Notes: a model not told the origin generated them from the sequence alone. 61,039 nucleotides of DNA from CAUYUA01 sp963575675 (GCA_963575675.1 CAUYUA010000077.1:1-61039), one strand, 5' to 3'. Shown: positions 36,394 to 46,274, counted from the stretch's first letter. A program made the numbers and translations.

Positions 36394-38570
36394 GCGCCAT
36401 GGACATGGAGCCGGTCGATATTTTTCGGCAAGAAGTCGAAGAACTGTTTTCACAGCTCGAAACCGCCTTGCTCGATCTGGAAGCGGCTCCCCAAGACAAG
36501 GAGAACATCGGTTCCGCGTTCCGGGCTTTGCATACGATCAAGGGCTCGGGCGCGATGTTTGGGTTCGACGCCGTCGCCAAATTCACTCACCATGTCGAAA
36601 CCGTGTTTGACCGCGTCCGAAATGGCGAAGTCAAAATCAGTCCCGGATTGATCGGCGTCACTCTGGCCGCCAAAGATCATATGCGGCTCCTCATCGAGGC
36701 CCCGGAGACCGCTCCGCCGGGAGCGGGCGATTCTATTTTGGCTGACCTCGCCCGAGTTATCGCCGCAGACGACAAAGCCGCCGCTGCGTCGAAGGCTGTC
36801 GCCGTTCCAAAGCGAGCGCCGCTTGTTTCGGCTCCTGCGGCGATTGCGGCGATTGTGGAGGCTCCTCTTTTACCGCCGCCTGTGGCCGCAGGCTATCGCG
36901 TTCGCTTCGAGCTGCCTCCCAATGCGATGTTGATCGGGGCGAACCCGGCCTTGATGATTCGGGAACTTTTGGAGTTGGGCAAAGGCGAAGTCCTGGCCGA
37001 TGTCAGCGTTGTGCCTCCGCTCGACGCCATGGACCCCGAGCGATGCTATTTGCGCTGGGACGTTTCTTTGGTCACGGATCAGTCTGTTGAGGCGATAGAA
37101 GACGTCTTTTTGTTCGTTCGCGACGAAAGCAACCTCACCATCGAGCCGTTCGGCGACTCTTCGGCGGCGTCCGTCGCTCTCGTCGAAGAGTTTCCGGTTA
37201 ATGAATCTTCTGTTGGCGAATCCTCGGTTGATGAAGCCCCGGTCGAAGAGCTTTCCGTCGTCGAGAAGTCGTCTGTTCGTCCGGTCTCTTCTTCTGTCGC
37301 CGCCGCGTCGCCACAACCGGAAATAATCGCGCGGAGATCGCCCTCAGCCTCGAAGGCTCCCGGCGAGGGTGTGGTCAAGGTCAACGCCGACCGCATCAAT
37401 AGTTTGATGAATCAAGTCGGCGAATTGGTGATTGCTCAGTCGCGCCTGAAGCAAATCGCCTATTCCGGCGAAGAGCTGTCTCTGTTGTCGCTGCGGGCCA
37501 TTGCCGAGGAAATGGGGCGTTTGGTCTCTGAGCTGCGCGACGCCACCATGAGCATCCGCATGGCGCCGATTGGCTCGTTGTTCGGACGTTTTCGGCGCGT
37601 GGTGCGTGACTTGTCGCGCGAGCTTGGCAAAGAAATTCAACTCATCACCCATGGCGAGGAAACCGAACTCGATAAAACCGTGGTCGAAAGCCTCAACGAC
37701 CCACTGGTTCACTTGATTCGAAACGCTATTGATCACGGCGTCGAGAGCGCGGTCGATCGGTTGGCTGCGGGAAAATCTTCTGAAGGGGTGGTGCGTCTGA
37801 CCGCCGCTCACGTCGGCGGTCAGGTGATGATCACCATCTCCGACGACGGCAAGGGCATGGATCGCGTCCGAATTCGCGCCAAAGCCGAAGAGCGCGGACT
37901 CTTGACGCCCGGCGTCGAGGTTCCCGATTCCGAGTTGTTCGAGCTGATCTTTCATCCCGGCTTTTCAACCGCCGCCTGCGTGACCAATGTTTCCGGGCGC
38001 GGCGTTGGGATGGACGTGGTCAAGAGAACCATCGAAAATCTGCGCGGCTCCATCGAGGTCTCCAGTCGTCCCGGCGAAGGCAGTCGCATAACCTTAAGAA
38101 TGCCGCTGACCCTGGCCATTATCGATGGATTGTTGGTTCGAATCGGCGAAGGACGATATATCGTGCCGCTTTCGGCGGTCGATGAGATTATCGAAATGAC
38201 CGACGCCGACAAAGAGCAATCCTCGGCCAACAGTTTTTTGTTTATTCGCGGCGGGCTCATTCCGTTTTTGCGCCTGCGCGAGCTGTTTTCCACGCCGGGC
38301 GAGTCGCCTCCTTATGAAAAGGCGGTGATCGTGTCCTCCGGAGAACGCCGGATCGGATTGGTGGTCGATCAAATGTTGGGCGATCATCAAACCGTGATCA
38401 AATCGCTCAGTCGTCTTCACGCAGACGTCCGGTGCTTTTCCGGCGCCACTATTCTTGGCGACGGTCGCGTCGCTCTTATTCTCGACATTGCTCATTTGAT
38501 CGAATACGGACAAAATCGCGAAACGCGGCTTCGCAACGCGGCTTCGCCCGACCCACGAGCGATCCCATGA
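36390..38570 (+). CDS. cheA: Chemotaxis histidine kinase CheA
   Basis: 726 residues. P1 has the phosphorylated His48 in LHTIKGSGAMFGF; P2-like domain at about 170-250; Ser/Glu/Val-rich linker at 265-310; P3 dimerisation (NQVGELVIAQSRLKQI); P4 ATPase with N box HLIRNAIDHGVES and G boxes SDDGKGMD and GRGVGMDVV; P5 CheW-like coupling domain from about 590. All catalytic boxes are intact. It overlaps cheY and cheW by four bases each. Confidence 0.95.
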   Translation: MSAMDMEPVDIFRQEVEELFSQLETALLDLEAAPQDKENIGSAFRALHTIKGSGAMFGFDAVAKFTHHVETVFDRVRNGEVKISPGLIGVTLAAKDHMRLLIEAPETAPPGAGDSILADLARVIAADDKAAAASKAVAVPKRAPLVSAPAAIAAIVEAPLLPPPVAAGYRVRFELPPNAMLIGANPALMIRELLELGKGEVLADVSVVPPLDAMDPERCYLRWDVSLVTDQSVEAIEDVFLFVRDESNLTIEPFGDSSAASVALVEEFPVNESSVGESSVDEAPVEELSVVEKSSVRPVSSSVAAASPQPEIIARRSPSASKAPGEGVVKVNADRINSLMNQVGELVIAQSRLKQIAYSGEELSLLSLRAIAEEMGRLVSELRDATMSIRMAPIGSLFGRFRRVVRDLSRELGKEIQLITHGEETELDKTVVESLNDPLVHLIRNAIDHGVESAVDRLAAGKSSEGVVRLTAAHVGGQVMITISDDGKGMDRVRIRAKAEERGLLTPGVEVPDSELFELIFHPGFSTAACVTNVSGRGVGMDVVKRTIENLRGSIEVSSRPGEGSRITLRMPLTLAIIDGLLVRIGEGRYIVPLSAVDEIIEMTDADKEQSSANSFLFIRGGLIPFLRLRELFSTPGESPPYEKAVIVSSGERRIGLVVDQMLGDHQTVIKSLSRLHADVRCFSGATILGDGRVALILDIAHLIEYGQNRETRLRNAASPDPRAIP

Positions 38571-39032
38571 CCGAGCCTGCGTCTTCCCAAACTCTGCACA
38601 GTTTGACGATTGATCTTGCCGGAGAAATCTTCGCCATTCCCGTGGTGATGGTGCGAGACATTCTCGATGTGTTGCCCGTCACCGAAGTTCCAACCGCTCG
38701 TCCTTTCGTCAACGGCTTGATCAATGTGCGGGGACGGGTCGCGCCCTTGGTCGATCTTCGTCTGAAGCTGATTGCCGCGCGCCGAGACCACAGTCAACAC
38801 GCGCTTTGTGGTGGTCGAAACCGATATTGATGGAGAAATGACTCTTATCGCCTTGCGCGCCGATAAGGTTTATGAGGTCGCGGAAATCGAGTTCGCCGAT
38901 GAGGCTCCGCGCATCGGCATGCGCTGGCCTCCAGAGCTGATTCGCGCGATTGGACGGCGCAATAATCGCTTTATCATGGTTTTAGATGTCGAGCGCGTTT
39001 TTGCGTCGAGCGCGCCGACGAAGGATCAATGA
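38567..39032 (+). pseudogene. cheW: Chemotaxis coupling protein CheW, frameshifted
   Basis: Starts at the ATG overlapping the cheA stop. The N-terminal half (IDLAGEIFAIPVVMVRDILDVLPVTEVP..., VNGLINVRGRVAPLVDLRLKL) is in one frame, and the C-terminal half (LPRAETTVNTRFVVVETDIDGEMTLIALRADKVYEV...) is in another. The frame changes at about 38770, where one extra base or two missing bases explain the shift; intact family members read LRLKLGLP there. The restored length is about 155 residues, normal for CheW. A second, intact cheW lies at 41425. Confidence 0.88.
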
Positions 39033-39088
39033 GAATACGGAAGATAAAATATGAATCTCCGTGATTTTTTATTTATAAGGAAAACCTC

Positions 39089-41315
39089 ATGCGCGTTCTG
39101 ATTAAAACCAAATTGATGATGGCGTTCGGCTTCATCATCTTGCTTGCGGCAATCATCGCCGGAGTCGGCATTTTGCGTCTCGGAGACCTCAACACGGCAA
39201 CCAACGAGCTTATTCACGTCAAAGGCGTCGCTCGCGCTCACGTCAACCAAATTATGATGCGCGCTCACTATTTCGCTCGACTGGAGCGTGACGTTCTCAT
39301 CGCCGATAACGAAGAGGGAAAAAGCAAGTTCATCGCTCAGATGAAAACCGTAGATTCCGAAATCGATAACCGCGCTCTTCAACTGCAACCTCTTCTCACG
39401 GATATAACGAGGCCGAAGTTGGCCGGTTTCACCGCCGCTTGGAAAAAATACACCGACATTTCCGAGCGAATGCAGAAGCTGACTTTGCAGAACACAAACA
39501 CCAAGGCCCGTGATTTGTCGATTGGGGAGGGCCGCAAAGCCGCCAACACCGTTGTCGAATCGCTTTTGGCGATCATTGATCGAGGAGCGGTCAAGAAGGA
39601 TCCCGTCGCCGTTCAAGCCGCGACTCTTTCCGGGCATATTATGGCCGACGCATTGATGATTCATCGGGCGGAAAAGAACATCATCCTGCTTTCTTCCGAC
39701 GAGGCCATCGCCAAACAAATCCGTGAAGTCGAAGCCTGGCGGGACGAGATCAAAAAGTACTCGGCGCAGCTTCGTGACGCTCTGGTGGGCGACGGCGCGC
39801 GCTTTTTCGACGCTTTTTTCGCCGCTTACCAATCCTTTGACCTCATCGCCGAGCGCGTTCGCGTCACCGGAGCGCTGAACAATGATGTCAAGTTACAATC
39901 TTCTTGGCGGTGAAGGTCAAGACGCTTTAAACGCCGCATTCGCCCAACTCAATGATTTGATCGCGGAAGCTGCGCGCGACGCTCAGATCATCGAGGCGCA
40001 CAGCGAAGACAGCTATCAATCCGCGCGTTCGATTATGCTGTTTCTTATTGTGAGCGCTGTCGTGAGTGCAATCGGCGTCGGCGGTTGGATTGCTCAAAGC
40101 ATCAGCTTGAATGTTCATCGTTCTCTGGGGTTGGCGAACGCGGTGGCCAAAGGCGATCTTTCGGCCGGAGTTTCCGCCACCGGCAATGACGAAACGCATG
40201 ATTTGATCGAAGCGCTCAACGCCATGGCGGGCAATCTGCGCGTGACGGCGGGGCTTGCCGAGGAAATCTCCAAAGGCAACTTAACGGTGCAACCGCGTCG
40301 ATTGTCCGACAAAGACGTTCTCGGCGCGGCGCTGGAAACCATGGTCGAGCGGTTGCGCGCTGTGGTCTCGGATGCTTATGAAACCTCTTCGGCGGTGTCC
40401 GGAGGCAGTCAGCAATTGTCTGCCGGCGCCGAACAGCTTAGCCAAGGCGCCGCCGAGCAAGCCGCCGCCGCCGAGCAAGCCTCGTCCTCGATGGAGGAAA
40501 TGGCCGCCAACATCAAGCAAACCGCTGAAAACACCAAGCAAACCGAGCGCATCGCCGCAAAATCCGCCGACGACGCCAGACAGAGCGGCGAGGCGGTGCT
40601 TAAGGCGGTTCACGCGATGCAGATCATCGCGGAAAAGATTACGATTGTTCAAGAAATCGCTCGTCAGACCGATCTTCTGGCGCTGAACGCCGCTGTCGAG
40701 GCCGCGCGCGCCGGAGAACACGGCAAAGGTTTCGCCGTGGTGGCCAGCGAAGTGCGGAAGCTGGCGGAACGCAGCGAGACCGCCGCCGCCGAGATCAGCG
40801 CTCTTTCTATAAACACGCTGAAAGTCGCTCAGACCGCCGGAGAAATGCTGACCAAGTTGGTTCCGGACATCAAGAAGACGGCGGACTTGGTTGAGGAAAT
40901 CACCGCCGCATGTCGAGAGCAGGATATCGGCGCAGGGCAAATCAACAACGCCATTCAGCAATTGGATCAAGTGATTCAACAGAACGCCTCGGCTTCGGAG
41001 GAAATGTCTTCGACGTCCGAAGAGCTTTCCAGCCAAGCCGAGCAGCTTCAAATCACGATTTCCTATTTCCGGATCGACTCCGTTGTGGAAAGCGGGCGAG
41101 GGGGAGGAAATAGATCCTCCTGGTCATCGTCGCAATCGCGTCGTCGGCCTGAGAAGGGGGCTTTTTTGCCGCCCGCCAAGAAGCGAGGTTCTTCATCGGC
41201 TCCGTCGCGTCAGTTGTCGCCGCCGGTTGAGCATTCCAAAACGAAGATTAAAGGTTTCGACTTGGCTCTTGATGAATCGGACCAAGACGAAGACGCTCGG
41301 TTCCAGAGGTATTGA
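39089..41315 (+). pseudogene. Methyl-accepting chemotaxis protein, frameshifted
   Basis: The first frame (39089-39913) gives a TM near residues 8-28 and a helical periplasmic domain. The second (from about 39886) gives SSYNLLGGEGQDALNAAF..., a second TM (IMLFLIVSAVVSAIGVGGWIA), HAMP, and a signalling hairpin with TDLLALNAAVEAARAGEHGKGFAVVA. The frames join near 39884-39890 by one extra base or two missing ones. The restored protein is about 742 residues. The C-terminus ends without an NWETF-type methylase/esterase tether. Sits between two cheW genes in the operon and is the only receptor there. Confidence 0.88.
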
Positions 41316-41371
41316 AAACGCGGGTGTGTCGAAAAAAATATAGAGAAATAAAAAGGAAATAAATAAAAGGG

Positions 41372-41405
41372 GGCCAAGGACGGCGTCCATGGACCCCTTT
41401 TTATT
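41372..41405. terminator. Short type-1 palindrome within chemotaxis operon
   Basis: AATAAAAGGGGG and CCCCTTTTTATT pair around CCAAGGACGGCGTCCATGG. It lies between the receptor and the second cheW. It may reduce read-through into cheW-cheB or mark a second transcription unit. Confidence 0.75.
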
Positions 41406-41424
41406 GAGCGGGGGCTCGTCATCA

Positions 41425-41910
41425 ATGAAATCAATCGCAACCGACAGCGCGGCTCGCAGCTACGTCACCTTGGGCGTCGGTGACGACGTCTTTGCCGTAG
41501 ACGTTGCGTATGTGCGAGAAATACTTGATTGCCCTCATATCTCCGGGCTTCCTTACGCTCCGCCGTTTCTCGCCGGCATGATCGATGTGCGCGGACGCAC
41601 ATGGCCGGTTATCAACCTCCGCCGCAAACTAGGGCTTCCCGACATTCCTCCCAGCGACAAAAGCCGCGTTCTTGTTCTCGAAATCCCAACTGAAAACCGT
41701 CCTCTTGGGTTGGGGTTGTTGTGCGATCGGGTTTTCGACGTCGCTGAATTCGATGCGCTCGGTTTGGAGGCCGCACCCGAGATCGGCGTCAATTGGAAGT
41801 CGGAATACATAAAAGCCATTGGTCGTTGGCGCGGTGGGTTTGTTATTATCTTCGACATGGAGCGTCTCTTTACAAGTCACGAAGTCGCCAAACTCAATGC
41901 GGCTTCATGA
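41425..41910 (+). CDS. cheW: Chemotaxis coupling protein CheW
   Basis: About 161 residues from the ATG at 41425 (GAGCGGGGGC upstream). Two beta-barrel subdomains: VTLGVGDDVFAVDVAYVREILD, MIDVRGRTWPVINLRRKLGLP, then VFDVAEFDALGLEAAPEIGVNWKSEYIKAIG and FVIIFDMERLF. Intact, so it could supply the CheA-receptor coupling lost in the frameshifted copy. Confidence 0.93.
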   Translation: MKSIATDSAARSYVTLGVGDDVFAVDVAYVREILDCPHISGLPYAPPFLAGMIDVRGRTWPVINLRRKLGLPDIPPSDKSRVLVLEIPTENRPLGLGLLCDRVFDVAEFDALGLEAAPEIGVNWKSEYIKAIGRWRGGFVIIFDMERLFTSHEVAKLNAAS

Positions 41911-41920
41911 TTGATTAAAT

Positions 41921-43018
41921 ATGACGGCTGCGCCGGAAAGCTTTGTTCTCATGAAGAAGATTCGCGTGTTGATTGTTGATGATTCCGCCAGCGTTCGAGC
42001 CGCTCTGTCGGAAATCCTATCGTCCGACCCCGATATTGAAGTCATGGCCGTCGCTGCGGATCCCTACGCCGCAGCAAACCATATTCGCAATGAAATTCCC
42101 GACGTCATTACTCTCGACGTTGAAATGCCGCGAATGGATGGACTGACTTTTCTGCGAAAATTGATGGGACAACGACCGATTCCCGTCGTGATGTGTTCGT
42201 CGCTGGTTGTCGAAGGGTCGCAAGTGTTGATGGAGGCCATGGAGGCCGGAGCCGTCGACGCTATTTTGAAACCCGCCTTTGGTCCTCGTCAGAGCCTTAT
42301 GGAGTCGCGGATTCGCATTTGTGACGCCGTCAAGGGCGCCGCAGCGGCTCGGGTCGGCCCGGCGCGGCGACCAGCCCGCACTCCGCCGGCCAAACTGACC
42401 GCCGACGCCATTCTACCGCCTCCGCCTGCTCATCCTGTCGCTGTCGGCGTGACTGAAAAAGTGGTGTGCGTCGGCGCTTCAACCGGAGGCACGGAATCTT
42501 TGCGGGTGCTGTTGGAATCTTTTCCTTCGGACGCTCCTGGAGTCGTCATTGTCCAGCATATGCCGGAAACTTTCACCGCCAGCTTTGCGCGTCGGATGAA
42601 CGATCTGTGTCGAGTTTCGGTGAAAGAAGCTGAAGACGGCGATATGGTGACGCGCGGACGAGTGTTGATCGCTCCCGGCAATCGCCATACTCTTATTCAT
42701 CGCAGTGGCGCCCGTTATCGGATCGAAGTCAGAGACGGGCCTTTGGTGTCGCGCCATCGTCCCTCGGTGAATGTGTTGTTTCGTTCTGCGGCGCGCGCGG
42801 CGGGCTCCAACGCCGTCGGCGTGATCATGACCGGAATGGGAGACGACGGCGCCGATGGTTTGTTGGAGATGCGGCAAGCCGGAGCTTTCACCATCGCCGA
42901 AGATGAATCGACATGCGTGGTGTTTGGAATGCCTCGCGAGGCGATCGAGCGCAACGCCGCTCAATTGGTGACGCCTCTCTACAAGATCGCCGAGGAGGTG
43001 CTGCGTTTATGCAGTTAA
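41921..43018 (+). CDS. cheB: Protein-glutamate methylesterase CheB
   Basis: 365 residues (start at 41921 or the Met at 41951). Receiver domain (LIVDDSASVRAAL; VITLDVEMPRMDGLTFL), linker at about 145-170, then the methylesterase domain with the catalytic Ser187 in CVGASTGGTE, His in VQHMPETFT and Asp in MTGMGDDGADGL. It demethylates receptors. No cheR is in the window, which is unusual beside cheB. Confidence 0.95.
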   Translation: MTAAPESFVLMKKIRVLIVDDSASVRAALSEILSSDPDIEVMAVAADPYAAANHIRNEIPDVITLDVEMPRMDGLTFLRKLMGQRPIPVVMCSSLVVEGSQVLMEAMEAGAVDAILKPAFGPRQSLMESRIRICDAVKGAAAARVGPARRPARTPPAKLTADAILPPPPAHPVAVGVTEKVVCVGASTGGTESLRVLLESFPSDAPGVVIVQHMPETFTASFARRMNDLCRVSVKEAEDGDMVTRGRVLIAPGNRHTLIHRSGARYRIEVRDGPLVSRHRPSVNVLFRSAARAAGSNAVGVIMTGMGDDGADGLLEMRQAGAFTIAEDESTCVVFGMPREAIERNAAQLVTPLYKIAEEVLRLCS

Positions 43019-43029
43019 GGTGTCTGCCT

Positions 43030-43674
43030 TCACAAGAAAGCGCTTTCAATGTCGTCCTCCTCAACGTCGTTCTCTTCAACCTCGGCCTTGCCGTCGTCGA
43101 GAGTCTGCGCCGCGTCGCGCACATCGGCGGTGGAGGCGGTGGCGATGGAGGCGGTGGCGATGGAGGCGATGGAGGTCTCGCCCGACAGGAAGCGCGCCAA
43201 AACGTCTCGTTCGGCGTCCATCACATAACAGGGGTTAAGGATCTGGATCAGTCGCTTTCGCAAGATTATTTCGTCAGGCGCGGTGACGGCGATTGCCTCG
43301 GCGCTGTCGCAGAGCGTCCTCAAACGCGCGATGATGTCGCGTCCATCGGCGTTGTCGTTCTCGATGATTTCCGCAATCGCCGAGGCGTTCATGCCGAAAG
43401 CGTCGGCGGCGGCGTGGAGCTGCATAACTTGAAGACGGCACCCGACGCCGATCAAATCGGGTTCCGTCGTCGTCAATCCGGCCAAAACCGCGAAAGCCTC
43501 GGCGGCGTGGTGAATCCTCTGAGCGGCGATGTCTCCGGCCTGAAGGCGCCTCAAAGCGGAGAACGACTTTTGATCGATGGACAGTTGCTTTCCGATGGTG
43601 AGGACATGCGCCTCGACGGCGATGGCGAGTTGCGTCAGATCATCGGCGCAGCAGCGCATGAGCATAGCAGTCAT
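43030..43674 (-). CDS. Reverse-strand helical protein in the chemotaxis cluster, unknown
   Basis: 214 residues, Ala-rich and mostly helical (QLAIAVEAHVLTIGKQLSID; LQAGDIAAQRIHHAAEAFAVLAGL; MQLHAAADAFGMNASAIAEI), with a C-terminal repeat (SIASIATASIATAS) and an acidic tail. I favour this strand over the overlapping forward frame because its composition is protein-like and the forward one is Gly/Asp low complexity. It converges on cheB (12-base gap) and diverges from the SpoIIE regulator. The helical-bundle look recalls phosphatase or adaptor proteins of signalling systems, but no family is recognised. Confidence 0.65.
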   Translation of the reverse strand: MTAMLMRCCADDLTQLAIAVEAHVLTIGKQLSIDQKSFSALRRLQAGDIAAQRIHHAAEAFAVLAGLTTTEPDLIGVGCRLQVMQLHAAADAFGMNASAIAEIIENDNADGRDIIARLRTLCDSAEAIAVTAPDEIILRKRLIQILNPCYVMDAERDVLARFLSGETSIASIATASIATASTADVRDAAQTLDDGKAEVEENDVEEDDIESAFL

Positions 43675-43763
43675 GACGTCTCCAAGGGCCGTCCGGGTTT
43701 CAAGTTTCTTTGTTTCGAAGCCTCTTATCGCTCACCGTCCTTCGCGCGCGCAAGAGGCGTGGC

Positions 43764-45101
43764 ATGACGTCCGAGCCGTTTCGCATCGTGGTGATCGATG
43801 ATAGCCGCAGCGTGTTGCTGCTGTTAAGCAAGCTTGTGAAGACAGTGGAGGGGTGTGAGCCGATTCCGTTCAGCGACGCAGACGCCGCTTTGGAATGGAG
43901 CGCCGTCAATGAAGCGGACTTGGTGATCGTCGATTACATCATGCCCAAAAAGGATGGGCTTGCCTTTATCGAGGCGTTTCGGCTATTGCCGAATCGCGAC
44001 GATATTCCGATTGTTATGGTCAGCGGCTCGGATGTTCGGAACGTGCGCTACATGGCTTTGCAGCAAGGGGCCACCGACTTCGTCAATAAGCCGATCGATG
44101 ACGTCGAATTCGTCACGCGCTTGCGCAACCTGTTGGTCATGCGGAGGCACTACAAAGAAACGCGCGAGCGCGCCGAAATTCTGCGCAAGGCCAAAGAAGA
44201 AGTTGATCGCGCGTTCGAACAACTTCATATCGCTCATCGTGAGTTGGAGGCGACAAAAAACGACCTCTCCGAAGCGTTTTCGGTGATCGAAGGCAGCATC
44301 GAGTACGCCAGTCGCATTCAACGCTCGGTTTTGCCGAATCCGGAGTTCGTTTCTTCCGTCTTTTCAGATCACTTTATTCTCTGGGATCCGCGCGACGTGG
44401 TTGGAGGCGACATTTATTGGTGTTGTCCATGGGGAGACGACGTTTTGCTCGCTCTCGGCGATTGCACCGGACATGGCGTTCCCGGAGCCTTTATGACGCT
44501 GATTAGCACCGGCGCTTTCGAACGCGCTCGCAGCGAGGTCGAGCCCGGCGCTCTTGGTCCGTTGCTTTCGCGCATGCATCAGCTTGTTCAGATTACGTTG
44601 AAGCAGAACTCCAAACAGGGTGAGTCCGACGACGGCATGGAGCTTGGAATTTGCCGTATCGTTCGCAGCGGCGCAGATGGTGGCGGCGCAGATGGTGGTG
44701 GCGCAGGAGAGAAACGTCTGAGTTTCGTTGGCGCGCGATTCTCATTGTTTGCTCATGCGCCGGGAGAAGCGCCCATTGAGATCAAGGGCGATAAGCGCGG
44801 CATCGGTTATCGCAAAGTGCCGTTCACGCAAGAGTATAAAGAAATCGCGGTAAACGCCAAACCCGGAATGCGTTTCTATATGACGTCCGATGGTTTGATT
44901 GACCAAATCGGAAGCGAAGTGCGTCGTGGTTTCGGCAAAGTGCGTTTTATGGAAATAATCGCCGATCTTGGCGCTCGACCGATGGCCGAGGTTAAAGAAG
45001 TTATTCGGTTGGCGCTTCTTGCTCACCAAAGCGCGGAATCGCGTCGCGATGACGTGTCGGTGGTTGGCTTTCAACTGGAGGAACACCGTCGCGTTTATTG
45101 A
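43764..45101 (+). CDS. Response regulator with SpoIIE/PP2C phosphatase domain
   Basis: About 445 residues from the ATG at 43764. The receiver is at residues 1-125 (VVIDDSRSV; LVIVDYIMPKKDG; DFVNKPID), followed by a coiled-coil linker (130-190) and a PP2C/SpoIIE phosphatase domain (RDVVGGDIYW; LALGDCTGHGVPGAFMTLI; RRDDVSVVGFQL) with the metal-binding Asp residues present. A short GA(T)GGTGGCGGCGCA nucleotide repeat at about 44676-44706 encodes a Gly-rich loop. The family (SiaA, RsbU-like) dephosphorylates Ser/Thr on STAS or SiaC proteins. Likely target: the SiaC-like protein at 45858. Confidence 0.92.
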   Translation: MTSEPFRIVVIDDSRSVLLLLSKLVKTVEGCEPIPFSDADAALEWSAVNEADLVIVDYIMPKKDGLAFIEAFRLLPNRDDIPIVMVSGSDVRNVRYMALQQGATDFVNKPIDDVEFVTRLRNLLVMRRHYKETRERAEILRKAKEEVDRAFEQLHIAHRELEATKNDLSEAFSVIEGSIEYASRIQRSVLPNPEFVSSVFSDHFILWDPRDVVGGDIYWCCPWGDDVLLALGDCTGHGVPGAFMTLISTGAFERARSEVEPGALGPLLSRMHQLVQITLKQNSKQGESDDGMELGICRIVRSGADGGGADGGGAGEKRLSFVGARFSLFAHAPGEAPIEIKGDKRGIGYRKVPFTQEYKEIAVNAKPGMRFYMTSDGLIDQIGSEVRRGFGKVRFMEIIADLGARPMAEVKEVIRLALLAHQSAESRRDDVSVVGFQLEEHRRVY

Positions 45102-45275
45102 ATGATCCATCTTATGCGACGGCGTCTCGCCGCGACTGCGGCGGCGCACGCTCGCGCGTGTGGCCGAATGTGTCAAGCACTCGGCTCGTTGGTGTAAGGG
45201 GCGTCTGAGTAACATTCCAAATTAAAATGCTGTGCGCATTACGTGTCAACGCATCAATCATTGGGAGGGCAGCGA

Positions 45276-45830
45276 ATGGACGCCAAAACCATCTTGCAAC
45301 TTCGCGAAAATCTTACGCGCGAAGGTGTCTTGTTTTGTTATTGCGGTTATGTCACCGAGGAGGTCTTGACCAGCATCGGCGACGCCTTGCGCGACAAACT
45401 CGCGCTTGAAAACACCGATCAATCGATGGCGCGCAGCTTGTTTTCGATTTTTGTCGAGCAGGTTCAAAACGTCATCCGCTATTCCGCCGAAAAGCAAGAA
45501 GGCGCGTTGGAAGAGCGGATCATCGATCTTCGACACGGCGTATTGGCGGTTGGACAAAATAACGAAGGTTATTATGTCTCCTGTGGCAACGCCATTGCCA
45601 ACATTGACGTTCCTCGTCTATGCGACGGCCTCGCCCACATTCAAAAGCTTGATCGTAAATCCCTCAAGGCTCTGCATAAAGAGATTCTGAAGGGCAAGAC
45701 GCCTGAAGGCAGCAAAGGCGCCGGAGTTGGCTTCATCGATATCGCGCGTCTTGCCTCGCGCGGATTCGAATTCGACTTTCTTAAAATGGATGAAGACCTT
45801 TCCTATTTCGTCTTGAAAGCCTATTTGTAA
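45276..45830 (+). CDS. siaB: SiaB family protein kinase
   Basis: 184 residues from the ATG at 45276 (GGGAGGG upstream). It has a GHKL-like kinase fold: N-box-type segment FVEQVQNVIRYSAE and the G-box GSKGAGVGFIDIARLASRG. In Pseudomonas, SiaB phosphorylates SiaC and SiaA reverses it. The order here - phosphatase, kinase, SiaC-like - is the same. The gene symbol is by family, not proven orthology. Confidence 0.85.
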   Translation: MDAKTILQLRENLTREGVLFCYCGYVTEEVLTSIGDALRDKLALENTDQSMARSLFSIFVEQVQNVIRYSAEKQEGALEERIIDLRHGVLAVGQNNEGYYVSCGNAIANIDVPRLCDGLAHIQKLDRKSLKALHKEILKGKTPEGSKGAGVGFIDIARLASRGFEFDFLKMDEDLSYFVLKAYL

Positions 45831-45857
45831 AATCACGAAGATATTAGGAGCGGCAAA

Positions 45858-46241
45858 ATGGACGCCATTAAACTTGAACCAACCAAGCGCACTCCGGGCA
45901 TCGATTTTAACTTCGCCGCCGGAACCTTTTCTATCTATGGAGAATCTTACCCAGAAGACGTCAATAAGTTCTTTGGCCCACTGATTAGTAAGTTGGAGGA
46001 ACATTTCGAATCCCTCAGTGGAGGCGAAATCGCCTTCACTTTCAACCTCATCTACTTCAACAGCACCACCGCCAAAATCCTGATGAGTTTGTTTGAGACT
46101 CTGGAAAACACGGCGAGCGCCGGCAACGCCGTCACTGTTTCATGGTGCTACGACGCCGGAGACTCCAACATGGAGGAGTTGGGCGAGGAGTTTGCAGAAG
46201 ACTTCGTCAACGCCAAGTTCATTATGGCGCCCAAGAGCTGA
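45858..46241 (+). CDS. siaC: SiaC family regulatory phosphoprotein (DUF1987)
   Basis: 127 residues, start preceded by AGGAGCGGC. Family features: TPGIDFNFAAGTFSIYGESYPED and LIYFNSTTAKILMSLFETLE. The phosphorylation site in the family lies in the FNSTT segment (Ser69, Thr70, Thr71 here). In Pseudomonas, unphosphorylated SiaC binds and activates the diguanylate cyclase SiaD. Here the next gene is an HD-GYP protein, so the partner may be a phosphodiesterase. Confidence 0.87.
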   Translation: MDAIKLEPTKRTPGIDFNFAAGTFSIYGESYPEDVNKFFGPLISKLEEHFESLSGGEIAFTFNLIYFNSTTAKILMSLFETLENTASAGNAVTVSWCYDAGDSNMEELGEEFAEDFVNAKFIMAPKS

Positions 46242-46274
46242 TGTTCAGAAGCTGAGACGGGGAGAGCAATTGCG

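Noticed and set aside
43130..43190. GGAGGCGGTGGCGAT repeat as a regulatory satellite
   Set aside because: It codes for the Ile/Ala/Thr-Ser repeat of the reverse-strand protein, so no separate role is needed.
42913..43767. Forward open frame of 284 codons after cheB
   Set aside because: Gly/Asp low-complexity composition typical of the shadow of a real reverse-strand gene; no family features such as CheR.
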